Shown: positions 5,830-12,896 of the stretch, piece by piece
Layout: each line of letters opens with the position of its first letter
How positions within the stretch are numbered: the stretch's first letter is position 1
NCBI GenBank assembly: GCA_937889485.1
Contig: CALAPG010000177.1
Location: 1-12,926, forward strand
Origin: an uncultured Moraxella sp.
GTDB taxonomy: Bacteria > Pseudomonadota > Gammaproteobacteria > Pseudomonadales > Moraxellaceae
Direction: 5' to 3'
Length of the DNA: 12,926 bases
Notes under the pieces: model-generated
What the model saw: only the letters and a program-made list of their open reading frames with translations
Told to the model about the DNA's origin: nothing
Databases searched by the model: none
Program-made: the position numbers and the translations under genes

Positions 5830-5877
5830 AGATGCCTCTTGATTTTGTAAGATAAACTGTTAGAATTACTCGGTTTT

Positions 5878-6297
5878 TTAAGTTTTACGCTTTTTATTAT
5901 ACGCTAAAGCAGCAACAATACCACGCAATTCATCACCATTGCAGAAGCGCAAATCTTCTTTGTTATACATCTTTTTTGCCATACCTTTGGCATACGCCCA
6001 AGGGTAGCCACCATCAGCAAGTAATGCACCAATTTTATCCAGCATTGGCTGATTGTGGTTGACGACGTCAGGCTGTGGCTCTTTGGGTGTAACGGTGAAA
6101 CCTTTGGATTTTAGCGTGTCGAGTATTTTGCGTAGTTCTGGCATGGTGCAGTCTTTAGACGATGTTTTGCCCACGGTGTTTTGCAGTACTTCACGATAAG
6201 TACTGTCATCCAATGCCAACTCATTTTTGGCGACATGAATTAGAGTAATGAGCTTACCACGCTCAATCTGGGCTTTGGTTTTGGGTTTGGCTGCCAT
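5878..6297 (-). CDS. gemA: GemA/gp16-like regulatory protein
   Basis: This 139-residue protein has the features of the Mu gp16 (GemA, DUF1018) family. It has an N-terminal helix ending KLITLIHVAKNELALDDSTY, then YREVLQNTVGKTSSKDCTM with ELRKILDTLKSKGF, and a C-terminal half with ADGGYPWAYAKGMAKKMY. In Mu, GemA affects host gene expression and DNA topology and lies just before mor, as here. The start at 6297 has AAGGAAAAG upstream. The gene follows an intrinsic terminator at 6323-6352, so its expression must depend on read-through or an unseen promoter. Confidence 0.88.
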   Translation of the reverse strand: MAAKPKTKAQIERGKLITLIHVAKNELALDDSTYREVLQNTVGKTSSKDCTMPELRKILDTLKSKGFTVTPKEPQPDVVNHNQPMLDKIGALLADGGYPWAYAKGMAKKMYNKEDLRFCNGDELRGIVAALAYNKKRKT

Positions 6298-6319
6298 AAC
6301 TTTTCCTTATTTTTGTGAC

Positions 6320-6352
6320 AAAAAAGGCGTGTCACCAACGCAACACGCCTTT
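6320..6352 (-). terminator. Intrinsic terminator after the HU gene
   Basis: On the minus strand AAAGGCGTGT (6352-6343) and ACACGCCTTT (6332-6323) form a 10-bp stem with a 10-nt loop, GC-rich in the middle, and the U-tract extends to 6320. It starts 19 nt after the HU stop codon and would end or reduce the early transcript before gemA and mor. Confidence 0.85.
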
Positions 6353-6371
6353 GGTTAGTGGTAGATTGTGA

Positions 6372-6644
6372 TTAGTTCACAGCATCTTTTAACGCTTTAC
6401 CTGCCTTGAAAATTGGGGCTTTTTTGGCAGGTATTTGGATGGCTTCGCCTGTAGCAGGGTTACGCCCTTTCTTTGCCTTACGTTCGGTGACTTTGAATGT
6501 GCCAAAGCCAACCAATGTCACATCTTCGCCATTTGCCAATGCGTCAGAGACTGCTTGCGTCAACCCATCCAATGCTTTACCCGCATCTTTTTGATTAAGT
6601 CCGCTTTTCTCAGCGATTTTGGCGATAAGTTCAGATTTGTTCAT
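6372..6644 (-). CDS. HU-like protein from an internal start
   Basis: The ATG at 6644 begins MNKSELIAKIAEKSGLNQKD and gives exactly 90 residues, the usual length of bacterial HU. It carries the typical VGFGTFKV core, the arm sequence GRNPATGEAIQIPAKKAPIF and the C-terminal GKALKDAVN. AAGGA lies about 8 nt upstream of this ATG, inside the coding sequence of the zinc-ribbon half. This suggests free HU is made from its own ribosome site even if the longer fusion also exists. The stop is shared with the longer frame. Confidence 0.75.
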   Translation of the reverse strand: MNKSELIAKIAEKSGLNQKDAGKALDGLTQAVSDALANGEDVTLVGFGTFKVTERKAKKGRNPATGEAIQIPAKKAPIFKAGKALKDAVN

Positions 6645-6893
6645 AACATTTTCCTTTATAGGTTTAGTTGACTTGGAAGCCGCCAAGTCGTCGGTTTTAA
6701 ATTTCTTTTTAAATCGCTTAATTAAGGTTTCTTCATCACACTTACCTTCAAAATAAAACCCACAATCTAAGCATTTAATAATTGAAAGCTGCATTGAAAA
6801 GCTACTATCAATATCTAAATCTATATTTTTGCATTGTGGGCAATGCAGCTCACTTTCATCTTCAGATAGTTGTTGACTTGCTATCGTTCCCAT
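6372..6893 (-). CDS. Zinc-ribbon domain fused in frame to an HU-family DNA-binding protein
   Basis: The frame encodes 173 residues from the ATG at 6893, which overlaps the gam stop (TGATG) and has GAGG 8 nt upstream. A GTG at 6896 is the other option. Residues 1-65 hold a zinc ribbon (CPQC at 18-21, CLDC at 41-44) followed by GFYFEGKCDEETLIKRFKKK, a pattern reminiscent of Lar-type restriction-alleviation or phage zinc-ribbon proteins (weak resemblance). A Lys/Ser linker leads to Met84, where a complete HU protein begins. There is no stop codon between the halves. HU bends DNA and is needed for Mu transpososome assembly; Mu itself relies on host HU, so a phage copy could serve transposition. 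The product could be a real fusion, or two proteins made from two starts. Confidence 0.7.
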   Translation of the reverse strand: MGTIASQQLSEDESELHCPQCKNIDLDIDSSFSMQLSIIKCLDCGFYFEGKCDEETLIKRFKKKFKTDDLAASKSTKPIKENVMNKSELIAKIAEKSGLNQKDAGKALDGLTQAVSDALANGEDVTLVGFGTFKVTERKAKKGRNPATGEAIQIPAKKAPIFKAGKALKDAVN

Positions 6894-7408
6894 CACTTCA
6901 CCTCAACTTCAAACGGCTTGATTTCAAAAAATTCTTGACCGCTTTTGATAGTCACACCTGCCACATCCTTTACTGCTAGTGGGTCAGCCAAAATAGCTTC
7001 TTTATTCACCTCTTCTTTGACGCGGATAAACTGGGTCAAACCCTTTTCTTTCAGGCTTGCAATCACATCTTCAATTTTGCGTAGGCTCACGCTTGGTGGG
7101 CTAAACCGCCAAGAGACTTCACCGGTGATTAGGTTTGCCGTTTTCAGTCCTTTTTCTAGGATTTTGCTACGATTGGCAGCGCACCAAATTTCCACCGCCC
7201 CTGTCATCTGCTCAATTTCTTGCTTTAGCCCATTGATAGATTCCGTGTAGCCGTTGGTAATGGCTGCCACTTCGTCATTCATCTTGGCTTGCAGACGGAT
7301 GACTTCGCGGTTTTTGTCGCCGATATGACGGATAAAGTCTTGTACTTGCTCAAGGCTCTGACAAGCGATGATAGTGGCGACTGCTTTGATTTTTGCTTTT
7401 TTAGCCAT
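6893..7408 (-). CDS. gam: Host-nuclease inhibitor Gam (Mu Gam-like, Ku-related)
   Basis: This 171-residue protein matches Mu Gam: an early helical region with IGDKNREVIRLQAKMNDEVA (about 29-48), KQEIEQMTGAVEIWCAANR, and the conserved strand region TGEVSWRFSPPSVSLRK. The end, GQEFFEIKPFEVEVK, fits the family. Mu Gam binds DNA ends and protects them from exonucleases such as RecBCD (established knowledge). It is cytoplasmic. The start at 7408 has AAGGAG upstream. Its stop overlaps the start of the zinc-ribbon/HU frame. Confidence 0.92.
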   Translation of the reverse strand: MAKKAKIKAVATIIACQSLEQVQDFIRHIGDKNREVIRLQAKMNDEVAAITNGYTESINGLKQEIEQMTGAVEIWCAANRSKILEKGLKTANLITGEVSWRFSPPSVSLRKIEDVIASLKEKGLTQFIRVKEEVNKEAILADPLAVKDVAGVTIKSGQEFFEIKPFEVEVK

Positions 7409-7422
7409 TTGGCTGCTCCTTG

Positions 7423-7986
7423 TTAGTAGTTGGATTTGATACGTTCATAAGTTTCATCTAGGGACTCCCCAGGTTCTCGTGCTTGGTTGACGATATCCCA
7501 AGTTTCTTGCTGGGTGCGCCCAGCAAATACAGGCTTTTTCACCCCGTTAAATGCCACTGTCTCGCCATGCGCTGCACTGGCATTGGTGGTTTTAGCAGGC
7601 GCATCTTTGCGTGGATCAAACTGCCGCATCACGGCATACAGCCAGTTATGGTTTTTCAGCGGTAAGCTCAAGCGACCTTCATCACGGGCTTTAATAGCTT
7701 GCTCAATTGCCCACACCCACGCAGGGATTGGGGTATCAAACGTGTGACGATCAAATGTTACTTTTCCAGCTTTTACTACTGGGTTTAGCTCAGCCAATAG
7801 CTTGGCAACACGGTCAAAACTCAAGTCACGACCCACCGAGCGGAACAGTCCAAGATACTGGATAATGGGCGTTTTTAGTTCTGGTGGTACATCAAACGCT
7901 TGCAAAAACGCATCCCCGCCTTTGTTAGCCATGACAAGGCTATCAAGCGAGTGGGTCGCACCACAGTTTGGGCATTTAGTTTTCAT
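7423..7986 (-). CDS. Early zinc-finger protein of transposable phages, function unknown
   Basis: This 187-residue protein has an N-terminal CPNC near-terminus motif (residues 5-8). The central region FLQAFDVPPELKTPIIQYLG, LFRSVGRDLSFDRVAKLLAE resembles a conserved early protein I recall from transposable phages of Pseudomonas and Acinetobacter. A region with NHNWLYAVMRQFDPRKDAP follows, then a flexible linker and a C-terminal helix. The pattern hints at a DnaT- or replication-accessory-like role, but no catalytic motif is visible. The start at 7986 overlaps the preceding stop (ATGA), with AGGGGGA upstream. Confidence 0.7.
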   Translation of the reverse strand: MKTKCPNCGATHSLDSLVMANKGGDAFLQAFDVPPELKTPIIQYLGLFRSVGRDLSFDRVAKLLAELNPVVKAGKVTFDRHTFDTPIPAWVWAIEQAIKARDEGRLSLPLKNHNWLYAVMRQFDPRKDAPAKTTNASAAHGETVAFNGVKKPVFAGRTQQETWDIVNQAREPGESLDETYERIKSNY

Positions 7987-8348
7987 CTATCCCCCTTCGG
8001 ACAACTAGCTTTTGGACAGTAATCACATTTCTGACACGCTTGCCAGTGCCGCAGCTTAGCAGGGTGATGCGTTGGCGCATCCCCGTTTGCATGGTCGATA
8101 CAATATTGACGGCTCACTGTTTCCCCAACGTATGGGCATAGCACTTGCTTGCGGTACTCAATGTACGCATCACGGATTTTGTCAGTCTTGCCCACATAGT
8201 TGCCACTGATAGCCAGTGACAGACTAGGGCGGGCATAGCCGATTTTTTCAGCAATCAGCGTCAGGCTACAGCCATCTTGCGCCGCTTCTTCTTTGACCGC
8301 CTCTTGCCAGTTATCGACAGTGACAGGGCTGATTCTTAAAGCACACAT
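7983..8348 (-). CDS. HTH regulator with C-terminal cysteine cluster
   Basis: This is a 121-residue protein from the ATG at 8348, preferred because GGGGGA lies upstream and it overlaps the previous stop; the frame could extend to 8381. Residues about 28-58 form an HTH: SLTLIAEKIGYARPSLSLAI with SGNYVGKTDKI. The C-terminal half has spaced cysteines (LCPYVGE, QYC, ACQKCDYCP, ASCP) that may bind metal. The same arrangement, an HTH followed by a CP..GE..C..H...CQ.C pattern, occurs in early proteins of Mu-like phages such as those of Neisseria and Pseudomonas (from memory). It is probably a DNA-binding early regulator; the target is unknown. Confidence 0.7.
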   Translation of the reverse strand: MCALRISPVTVDNWQEAVKEEAAQDGCSLTLIAEKIGYARPSLSLAISGNYVGKTDKIRDAYIEYRKQVLCPYVGETVSRQYCIDHANGDAPTHHPAKLRHWQACQKCDYCPKASCPKGDR

Positions 8349-8710
8349 AGTGTCAGTCCCCCACAGATAATCACCAAGCAAACCACCACAACTTCAAGCC
8401 AGCGCAAACGATTCATCACATGACGCATCTGAAATTCAAGCTTCATGATGTCGCTATCAAGCACTTCTTGATTGCGGTATAAGGACTCGTTAGTCATACG
8501 CTGTTTGCGTAGCCAGTCATCAATCGACTTACCATCTAAAGTTTGACGCTTTTTCATCATCTCAGTGACTGGCAATGTCAATTCATCCGCTTCATCGGTT
8601 GGCACTGGGTAGATGGCACAAGCTTGTATGGGCTTGTCATCAATTCTTTTCGTATCGCCCACCCACTGAACCGTTCTTGGGGTGGTATTTGGAGTTAACG
8701 TATTAGTCAC
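8336..8710 (-). CDS. Small tail-anchored membrane protein, unknown function
   Basis: This is a 124-residue protein starting at the GTG at 8710. That start is favoured over the ATG at 8746 because AAGGA precedes it and it overlaps the upstream stop within GTGACTAA, a coupling arrangement. The N-terminal part is polar, the middle is charged helix (MMKKRQTLDGKSIDDWLRKQ and beyond, with coiled-coil character), and the last 22 residues are a single membrane span, WLEVVVVCLVIICGGLTLCV. It would be held in the inner membrane by its C-terminus with the bulk in the cytoplasm. The position corresponds to the poorly known early genes between B and gam. I do not recognise the family. Confidence 0.65.
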   Translation of the reverse strand: MTNTLTPNTTPRTVQWVGDTKRIDDKPIQACAIYPVPTDEADELTLPVTEMMKKRQTLDGKSIDDWLRKQRMTNESLYRNQEVLDSDIMKLEFQMRHVMNRLRWLEVVVVCLVIICGGLTLCVL

Positions 8711-9395
8711 GGTCAGTTTCCTTTTGATTTTGTGGTTTTGGGTCATACACGATGATGCCTAGATTTTGGTCAAATACTTTTTTACCGCGCAGGATTTGTG
8801 GTGGCTTACAGCCCGTGTTTTCCATCAGTTGATAGGTGGTGAGTAGCCCCTGCTCGACACAGACTTCTTTAAGATACCCAGCCATCGCCAGTTGCCGCAG
8901 ATAAGTACGCACGGTGTTGATGTGCAGCACAGCCGATGTCGATGCCACTAATTGACGGGCATTAAAAGTTTTTTGGATTCGCATCGCACGCCACACGCTT
9001 TCGTTCAGTGGCATAGCGATAGGCTTACCCAAGCTGTCAACACGTGGCGGTTCTTGCCCGATATCACGGATGATAAGATTTTGATAAGGGCGTTTTAACC
9101 CAATGACTTTGATATAGCCACCTGCAATCCAGCCTTTGAGCCAATACTTAATTTGTTTGCGGTTAGCCTCGTTCACTTGCTCACAGATTTCAGTGGTGGT
9201 GACGCCCTTGCCTTGGCGTAGGATATCCCACACTTGCTCACGCTCATCTCGCACAGGCTTAGTGGGTTTGTAGTCAAACGCAGGGTTACGCTCCCAGCGT
9301 TTACTTTGTTGATTTTGTTTAGCTTGCATAGTGTTTGACATAGCTACGCCAACGCTTGATGTCAGCTCAATATCTTTATTACAGCAACAACACAT
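8703..9395 (-). CDS. Early phage protein with two winged-helix regions
   Basis: This is a 230-residue protein. The start at 9395 is fixed by a perfect AGGAGG 5 nt upstream (9401-9406), although internal ATGs exist at residues 19 and 23. The N-terminus begins with four consecutive cysteines (MCCCCNK), which is odd. Residues about 52-105 look like a winged helix (VWDILRQGKGVTTTEICEQV, then RKQIKYWLKGWIAGGYIKVI), and about 130-190 like a second one (ESVWRAMRIQKTFNARQLVA, then INTVRTYLRQLAMAGYLKEV). It is therefore a likely DNA-binding early protein. It follows MuB after 18 nt. The role is unknown. Confidence 0.72.
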   Translation of the reverse strand: MCCCCNKDIELTSSVGVAMSNTMQAKQNQQSKRWERNPAFDYKPTKPVRDEREQVWDILRQGKGVTTTEICEQVNEANRKQIKYWLKGWIAGGYIKVIGLKRPYQNLIIRDIGQEPPRVDSLGKPIAMPLNESVWRAMRIQKTFNARQLVASTSAVLHINTVRTYLRQLAMAGYLKEVCVEQGLLTTYQLMENTGCKPPQILRGKKVFDQNLGIIVYDPKPQNQKETDRD

Positions 9396-9413
9396 AACTA
9401 CCTCCTGCTGTTA

Positions 9414-10190
9414 TTAAAAGAATGACCGTGGTTTAGGGCTTTCACCCGTGATAAAGCCATTGGGCAATAGACGTTTTAAATCTTCCATCACCACGCTACG
9501 TTGCCCATTCTCAAGCGCTTTTTGACCGAGCATCTCAAGATTGGTACACACACGGCGAGTCGAGCCGCGCACTGCGCCAACCAGTTCAGCCAGCACATGC
9601 TCATCAATCGCCACTTTTGGGCTATACACCCCAGCCAGTAGCACCGCATCCGCCACGCTAGCAGGTTGCGCTTGCACCCAATTCAAGACGCGCCCGTGGA
9701 ATCGCTCCCATCGCTCAAGCTTACGTGGTAGCATTTCTTCACCAATGATGATGATTGTGCCTTGACTAGACTCATAAATATCCCGAATCATCTCAACTTT
9801 CCCAGAGGCAGTTGCCAAGTGGTCAAACTCATCTACGATGAGCGGCTTACCACTTTTTGCCAACTCATCGGCGATTAGCTGTAGCATCCCAGTAGCCGTA
9901 CCGACTGGCGCAATATTCATCTCACGTAAGACTTTTTCAAGAAATGACTTCTTGGTATCGATACTGGACGCTTGCACGTAGTACGCACGGGTATGCGTTG
10001 CCACATAGCTTGCCGCAACCGACTTACCAAAGCCCGATGGGGCATAAAACACACAGATACCGGGTAAGTTGTAGTGGCGGTCAGACGTGCGAGCAATCGC
10101 ATCATTAAGCACGGCCACATTGGTCACTTGGGCAATCCCACCTACCACTTGCACAGGGGCAGAATTGACATTTTTTGCATTTTCTTTCAT
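9414..10190 (-). CDS. B: MuB-like transposition target-selection ATPase
   Basis: This is a 258-residue AAA+ ATPase. With the ATG at 10190, Walker A is APSGFGKS (50-57) and Walker B is LIVDEFDHLA (117-126), followed by TIIIIGEE as a sensor-like strand. A longer GTG start at 10250 would add 20 residues, but neither start has a strong Shine-Dalgarno. MuB binds target DNA with ATP, delivers it to MuA, stimulates strand transfer and gives target immunity (established knowledge). Compared with Mu MuB it lacks the N-terminal HTH domain, so it resembles the shorter B proteins of other transposable phages. It lies directly downstream of the transposase. Confidence 0.9.
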   Translation of the reverse strand: MKENAKNVNSAPVQVVGGIAQVTNVAVLNDAIARTSDRHYNLPGICVFYAPSGFGKSVAASYVATHTRAYYVQASSIDTKKSFLEKVLREMNIAPVGTATGMLQLIADELAKSGKPLIVDEFDHLATASGKVEMIRDIYESSQGTIIIIGEEMLPRKLERWERFHGRVLNWVQAQPASVADAVLLAGVYSPKVAIDEHVLAELVGAVRGSTRRVCTNLEMLGQKALENGQRSVVMEDLKRLLPNGFITGESPKPRSFF

Positions 10191-10271
10191 AATAAAAATT
10201 CCAAATTTACTGTATTTCGATAACAAAGGACGGCTATCCCCAGTTATCACCTAGTCATAGCGTCTATTCAT

Positions 10272-12461
10272 TTATTTGGATAGACGTTTTGCTATTTCCT
10301 CCTCTCGTTCAAGTTGCTCTAAGTGCGCTTCATGTTGCGCCATCTTAATTCGCCAAGTTTTTGACAAAGCGAATAACTCATGAAAATCAAAATCGTTAGA
10401 ATCCAGTGTTTCACCAGCCGTTTTGCGTTTATCTAACGCAAGCCATCGCTCAAACCGCTCATCATCCGTTTCTGTCATGATTTTCATATCTGGCACATCA
10501 TTGACGGCACTGGTCATCATTGGCTTTGGCATTGAGATTACTTCCACCGCTTCAGCTTCGATAGTTTTATTCAAGGTTGCAAACGCCTTATCAATCTGCT
10601 CTTGAGGTAGTCGCATGGTATCGATATGCTCAAGCACACGGCTTGGCGACATCGTTTCAAGAATTTCATTCTCTCTCACTTTCACTCGTTTCAGTTGACC
10701 CAATATCCGTTTCTCATGCGCCTGTTCGATGACAGGTTGAGCAAAGTAAGCCCGCGTATTGGCTTCAAATTTCGCTACAGCGAGCAGTCGACCACTCACA
10801 TCACGCACCCACACTTGGCTGGCGTCATGAATGTCATAACCCACATGCACCGTCTCACCGTGGTACTGCTCAAGCTCACGGCTGAAGTACACATGGTTAA
10901 ACATCTTGATTTCACCGCGCAGTACCTTGCGCTCAATATATGGACGAAATAAATCGACCATATCCGCCTCATGCACCTGTACCAGTGGCTTGCCTAGATT
11001 GACCATCATTGCCAGTTTTTCATCCCATACTTGTTGCGGTGTCAAATGCTCCTTGCGACCTGTCAACTTGTTATGGCGTCTTGGATGCGCATGGTGTGGA
11101 CGGTTGTTATAACGTTCTACCTCATCACGGCATAGCGTCATAAAATCATCCCAAGCCAGTAGCAGCTTCGACTCGCCAAACGTTGCGATATCTTTACGTG
11201 TTTTCTTAAACACTTTCTGGCGGGCTTCTTTATCCATATCCGCCCCGATATAGGTTGGCAACCGCTTCGCTGCCTGTATCCATATTGACTGGTGCGAGCG
11301 TTCCACCACGCCTTTAGCTTGACTGTTATAAGGCAATGAATGCATTAAGGTTGAGCCAAGTCTATCCATCAAGCCCGACCCATCACGGCTCATCATGGCG
11401 TTTTTATAGCCACTACCATGGTCGACATAAAACAGCGCCATCACCCCATTCCAAACCACCGCCACCCGAATTGCATCCAGTACTGCCAAGCCACTTTCAG
11501 CCAAATCAATCGAAAACCCGACCAACTTACGACTAGCCACATCAATAATGGCGGTAATCTCTGGGCGAAATGGTCGCCCCGATATGGGATGAGCCACTTC
11601 GGCATCAAAGGTATGACCATCGGCGGTATACACGTCAGTGGGGAACAGCTCAGACGTATCACGGCGAATAAACGGCTGGATATTTTTAAGCTCACGCGCC
11701 CCCATGCGTCCACGTTCCAATTCGACATTGCCCACATGGGTACGCAAAAAATAACTGGCTTGAGCATAGCTAGGCACATTTTCACCGCCCATCACATTGA
11801 CCAATTCACGCATGACCATCGACAGGCTAGGCTTAGTCGGCTGCCCCCATAGCTTGAGCAAGGTCGCACCCCACACTGGCATGGTCACATCACGGTGTTT
11901 TGGGGCAAGTACTGCCACAAGGCTGTTATCACCTGCATTTTCAGCGAGTTTTAGCCAATTAAACAGCGTGGCGCGGCTTACTTTGGCATTGCCATCTTTA
12001 CCGGCTTTCGCATTGGCACGGCGCACGGTGTCAGCAAGGGTCGCGGTTAGCTGACCGTTTTTGCTATCCGTGGCGAATTTTTCGACGGCTTTGGTTTTGC
12101 CCAGTAGGTCAGCCATATCTAAGACATGGCGCACGATAGCAAGGCGAGCGGTACCGCAATCACGCTGCCAGTCGGCAAGTAATTCTGGTGAAACAGTTGG
12201 CACAACATTAGCCACATCTGTATTGTCACCTTTAATTTCTAATTGTTTTGAGTACTCATCTTGCTTGTTACTAACTAATTCAGCTAAAGCATAATCTGGT
12301 AAAATATACTCTTTACGTACTCCATTTTTACCACCTTTCGCTTTAATCTCTTTCCAAAGCCATGATTCTAACTTTGCTCTTCTATTTAAAGCAGGGTGAG
12401 TAGAAGGCAAGGATGATAGACCCAGCTCAATAATTTCTTGGATGCTATAAAACTTCTTCAT
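10272..12461 (-). CDS. A: MuA-like DDE transposase
   Basis: This 729-residue protein catalyses end cleavage and strand transfer for integration and replicative transposition. The N-terminal DNA-binding region (about 1-90) is AT-rich in codon choice. A helical region for end binding (about 95-260) follows. The catalytic core carries the DDE residues Asp281 in TADGHTF, Asp347 in YVDHGSGYKN and Glu387 in KGVVERSHQSIW; the Asp-Glu spacing is 40. After a Mu-type beta-barrel region (about 500-600), the C-terminus is charged and helical (HEAHLEQLEREEEIAKRL), as needed for MuB contact. It is somewhat longer than Mu A (663). The start at 12461 overlaps the ner stop (ATGA). The gene looks intact. Confidence 0.95.
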   Translation of the reverse strand: MKKFYSIQEIIELGLSSLPSTHPALNRRAKLESWLWKEIKAKGGKNGVRKEYILPDYALAELVSNKQDEYSKQLEIKGDNTDVANVVPTVSPELLADWQRDCGTARLAIVRHVLDMADLLGKTKAVEKFATDSKNGQLTATLADTVRRANAKAGKDGNAKVSRATLFNWLKLAENAGDNSLVAVLAPKHRDVTMPVWGATLLKLWGQPTKPSLSMVMRELVNVMGGENVPSYAQASYFLRTHVGNVELERGRMGARELKNIQPFIRRDTSELFPTDVYTADGHTFDAEVAHPISGRPFRPEITAIIDVASRKLVGFSIDLAESGLAVLDAIRVAVVWNGVMALFYVDHGSGYKNAMMSRDGSGLMDRLGSTLMHSLPYNSQAKGVVERSHQSIWIQAAKRLPTYIGADMDKEARQKVFKKTRKDIATFGESKLLLAWDDFMTLCRDEVERYNNRPHHAHPRRHNKLTGRKEHLTPQQVWDEKLAMMVNLGKPLVQVHEADMVDLFRPYIERKVLRGEIKMFNHVYFSRELEQYHGETVHVGYDIHDASQVWVRDVSGRLLAVAKFEANTRAYFAQPVIEQAHEKRILGQLKRVKVRENEILETMSPSRVLEHIDTMRLPQEQIDKAFATLNKTIEAEAVEVISMPKPMMTSAVNDVPDMKIMTETDDERFERWLALDKRKTAGETLDSNDFDFHELFALSKTWRIKMAQHEAHLEQLEREEEIAKRLSK

Positions 12462-12775
12462 GACAATGCCTTAGCAACTGTGATATATTTGCTTGCATAA
12501 CGTGGACGTACTCGATTGCCCTTAATATCCCAACGTGTTGGAAAAAGGTACTGTACAGGTACGCAAAAGAAATTTGCTAAAGCAATTTCTCCACTTTTTA
12601 AAGGTTGTTTTAAGGCATTACTAGCCGCCTTTGGGTGTAAACCTGCATCAGTCGATAACTTAGTTAATGTAGCACCACGTTTTTCTACTTCTGCTTTAAT
12701 ATCAGCAGGATGATAGCTACCATCAGGCTGCTTACTAAAGCCCTTGAGTATTGGATAATCATCAATTAAAGCCAT
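12458..12775 (-). CDS. ner: Ner-like (Nlp family) DNA-binding regulator
   Basis: This 105-residue protein carries a Ner-type HTH: HPADIKAEVEKRGATLTKLS, TDAGLHPKAASNALKQPLKS, then GEIALANFFCVPVQYLFPTR. It ends with a basic tail, WDIKGNRVRPRY. In Mu, Ner is the first early gene; it binds between the early and repressor promoters and turns both down to set the lytic course (established knowledge). The order ner-A-B matches. The start at 12775 has GAGG 8 nt upstream (12784-12787). The stop overlaps the transposase start. A short N-terminal extension (residues 1-20) precedes the Ner core. Confidence 0.9.
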   Translation of the reverse strand: MALIDDYPILKGFSKQPDGSYHPADIKAEVEKRGATLTKLSTDAGLHPKAASNALKQPLKSGEIALANFFCVPVQYLFPTRWDIKGNRVRPRYASKYITVAKALS

Positions 12776-12787
12776 TGTAAAAACCTC

Positions 12788-12810
12788 AAATCAGCCTCGG
12801 CTGATTTTTT
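12788..12810. promoter_or_regulatory. Perfect inverted repeat in the ner leader
   Basis: AAATCAGCC (12788-12796) and GGCTGATTT (12799-12807) form a 9-bp inverted repeat with a 2-nt centre, directly upstream of the ner Shine-Dalgarno. On the plus strand it is followed by T to 12810, so it looks like a rightward terminator. On the minus strand it would be a leader hairpin next to the ribosome site. It may instead be a protein-binding dyad, for example for Ner. Which of these applies cannot be decided from sequence. Confidence 0.5.
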
Positions 12811-12823
12811 AAAATAGAATGTT

Positions 12824-12851
12824 GTTAGAACATGAGTACTCAATTTCTAAC
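12824..12851. promoter_or_regulatory. Nested dyad, candidate operator downstream of the early promoter
   Basis: GTTAGAA (12824-12830) and TTCTAAC (12845-12851) are perfect inverted arms, and the palindrome GAGTACTC (12834-12841) is centred on the same point, 12837.5. The predicted early transcription start (about 12846) falls inside. Such symmetry suggests binding of a dimeric regulator, Ner or the lysogeny repressor, whose gene should lie just right of the window. Confidence 0.5.
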
Positions 12852-12852
12852 T

Positions 12853-12881
12853 ATGATAGTACGTAAAAGAACGTATGTAAA
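12853..12881 (-). promoter_or_regulatory. Early leftward promoter
   Basis: On the minus strand TTTACA (12876-12881) and TATCAT (12853-12858) are separated by exactly 17 bp. This is a good sigma-70 match, oriented toward ner, A and B, with a start near 12846. It corresponds to the Mu early promoter Pe. It is embedded between two inverted-repeat systems, as expected for repression. Confidence 0.6.
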
Positions 12882-12896
12882 TAGATATTACGTACT
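12858..12896. promoter_or_regulatory. Inverted AGTACGTAA repeats overlapping the early promoter, candidate repressor operator
   Basis: AGTACGTAA (12858-12866) and TTACGTACT (12888-12896) are perfect 9-bp inverted copies. A related GAACGTATG (12869-12877) lies between them. The arms cover the promoter spacer and the region just upstream of the -35, so bound protein would block RNA polymerase. This is the place where Mu has its operators. Confidence 0.5.

Noticed and set aside
10261..10286. CGTCTAT/ATAGACG hairpin over the transposase stop codon as a terminator
   Set aside because: The stem is 7 bp and weak, there is no U-run on the minus strand, and MuB must be transcribed from the same operon.
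11418..11852. 144-codon plus-strand frame opposite the transposase core
   Set aside because: It lies wholly opposite a well-conserved DDE domain, has no ribosome site or family resemblance, and is a shadow frame.
12551..12558. CTGTACAG palindrome within ner as an operator
   Set aside because: It is a single short palindrome inside coding sequence with no matching copies near the promoter.
12822..12857. Rightward promoter for the repressor using TATGAT at 12852-12857
   Set aside because: No acceptable -35 lies 16-18 bp upstream (12829-12834 is AACATG), and the repressor gene itself is outside the window.
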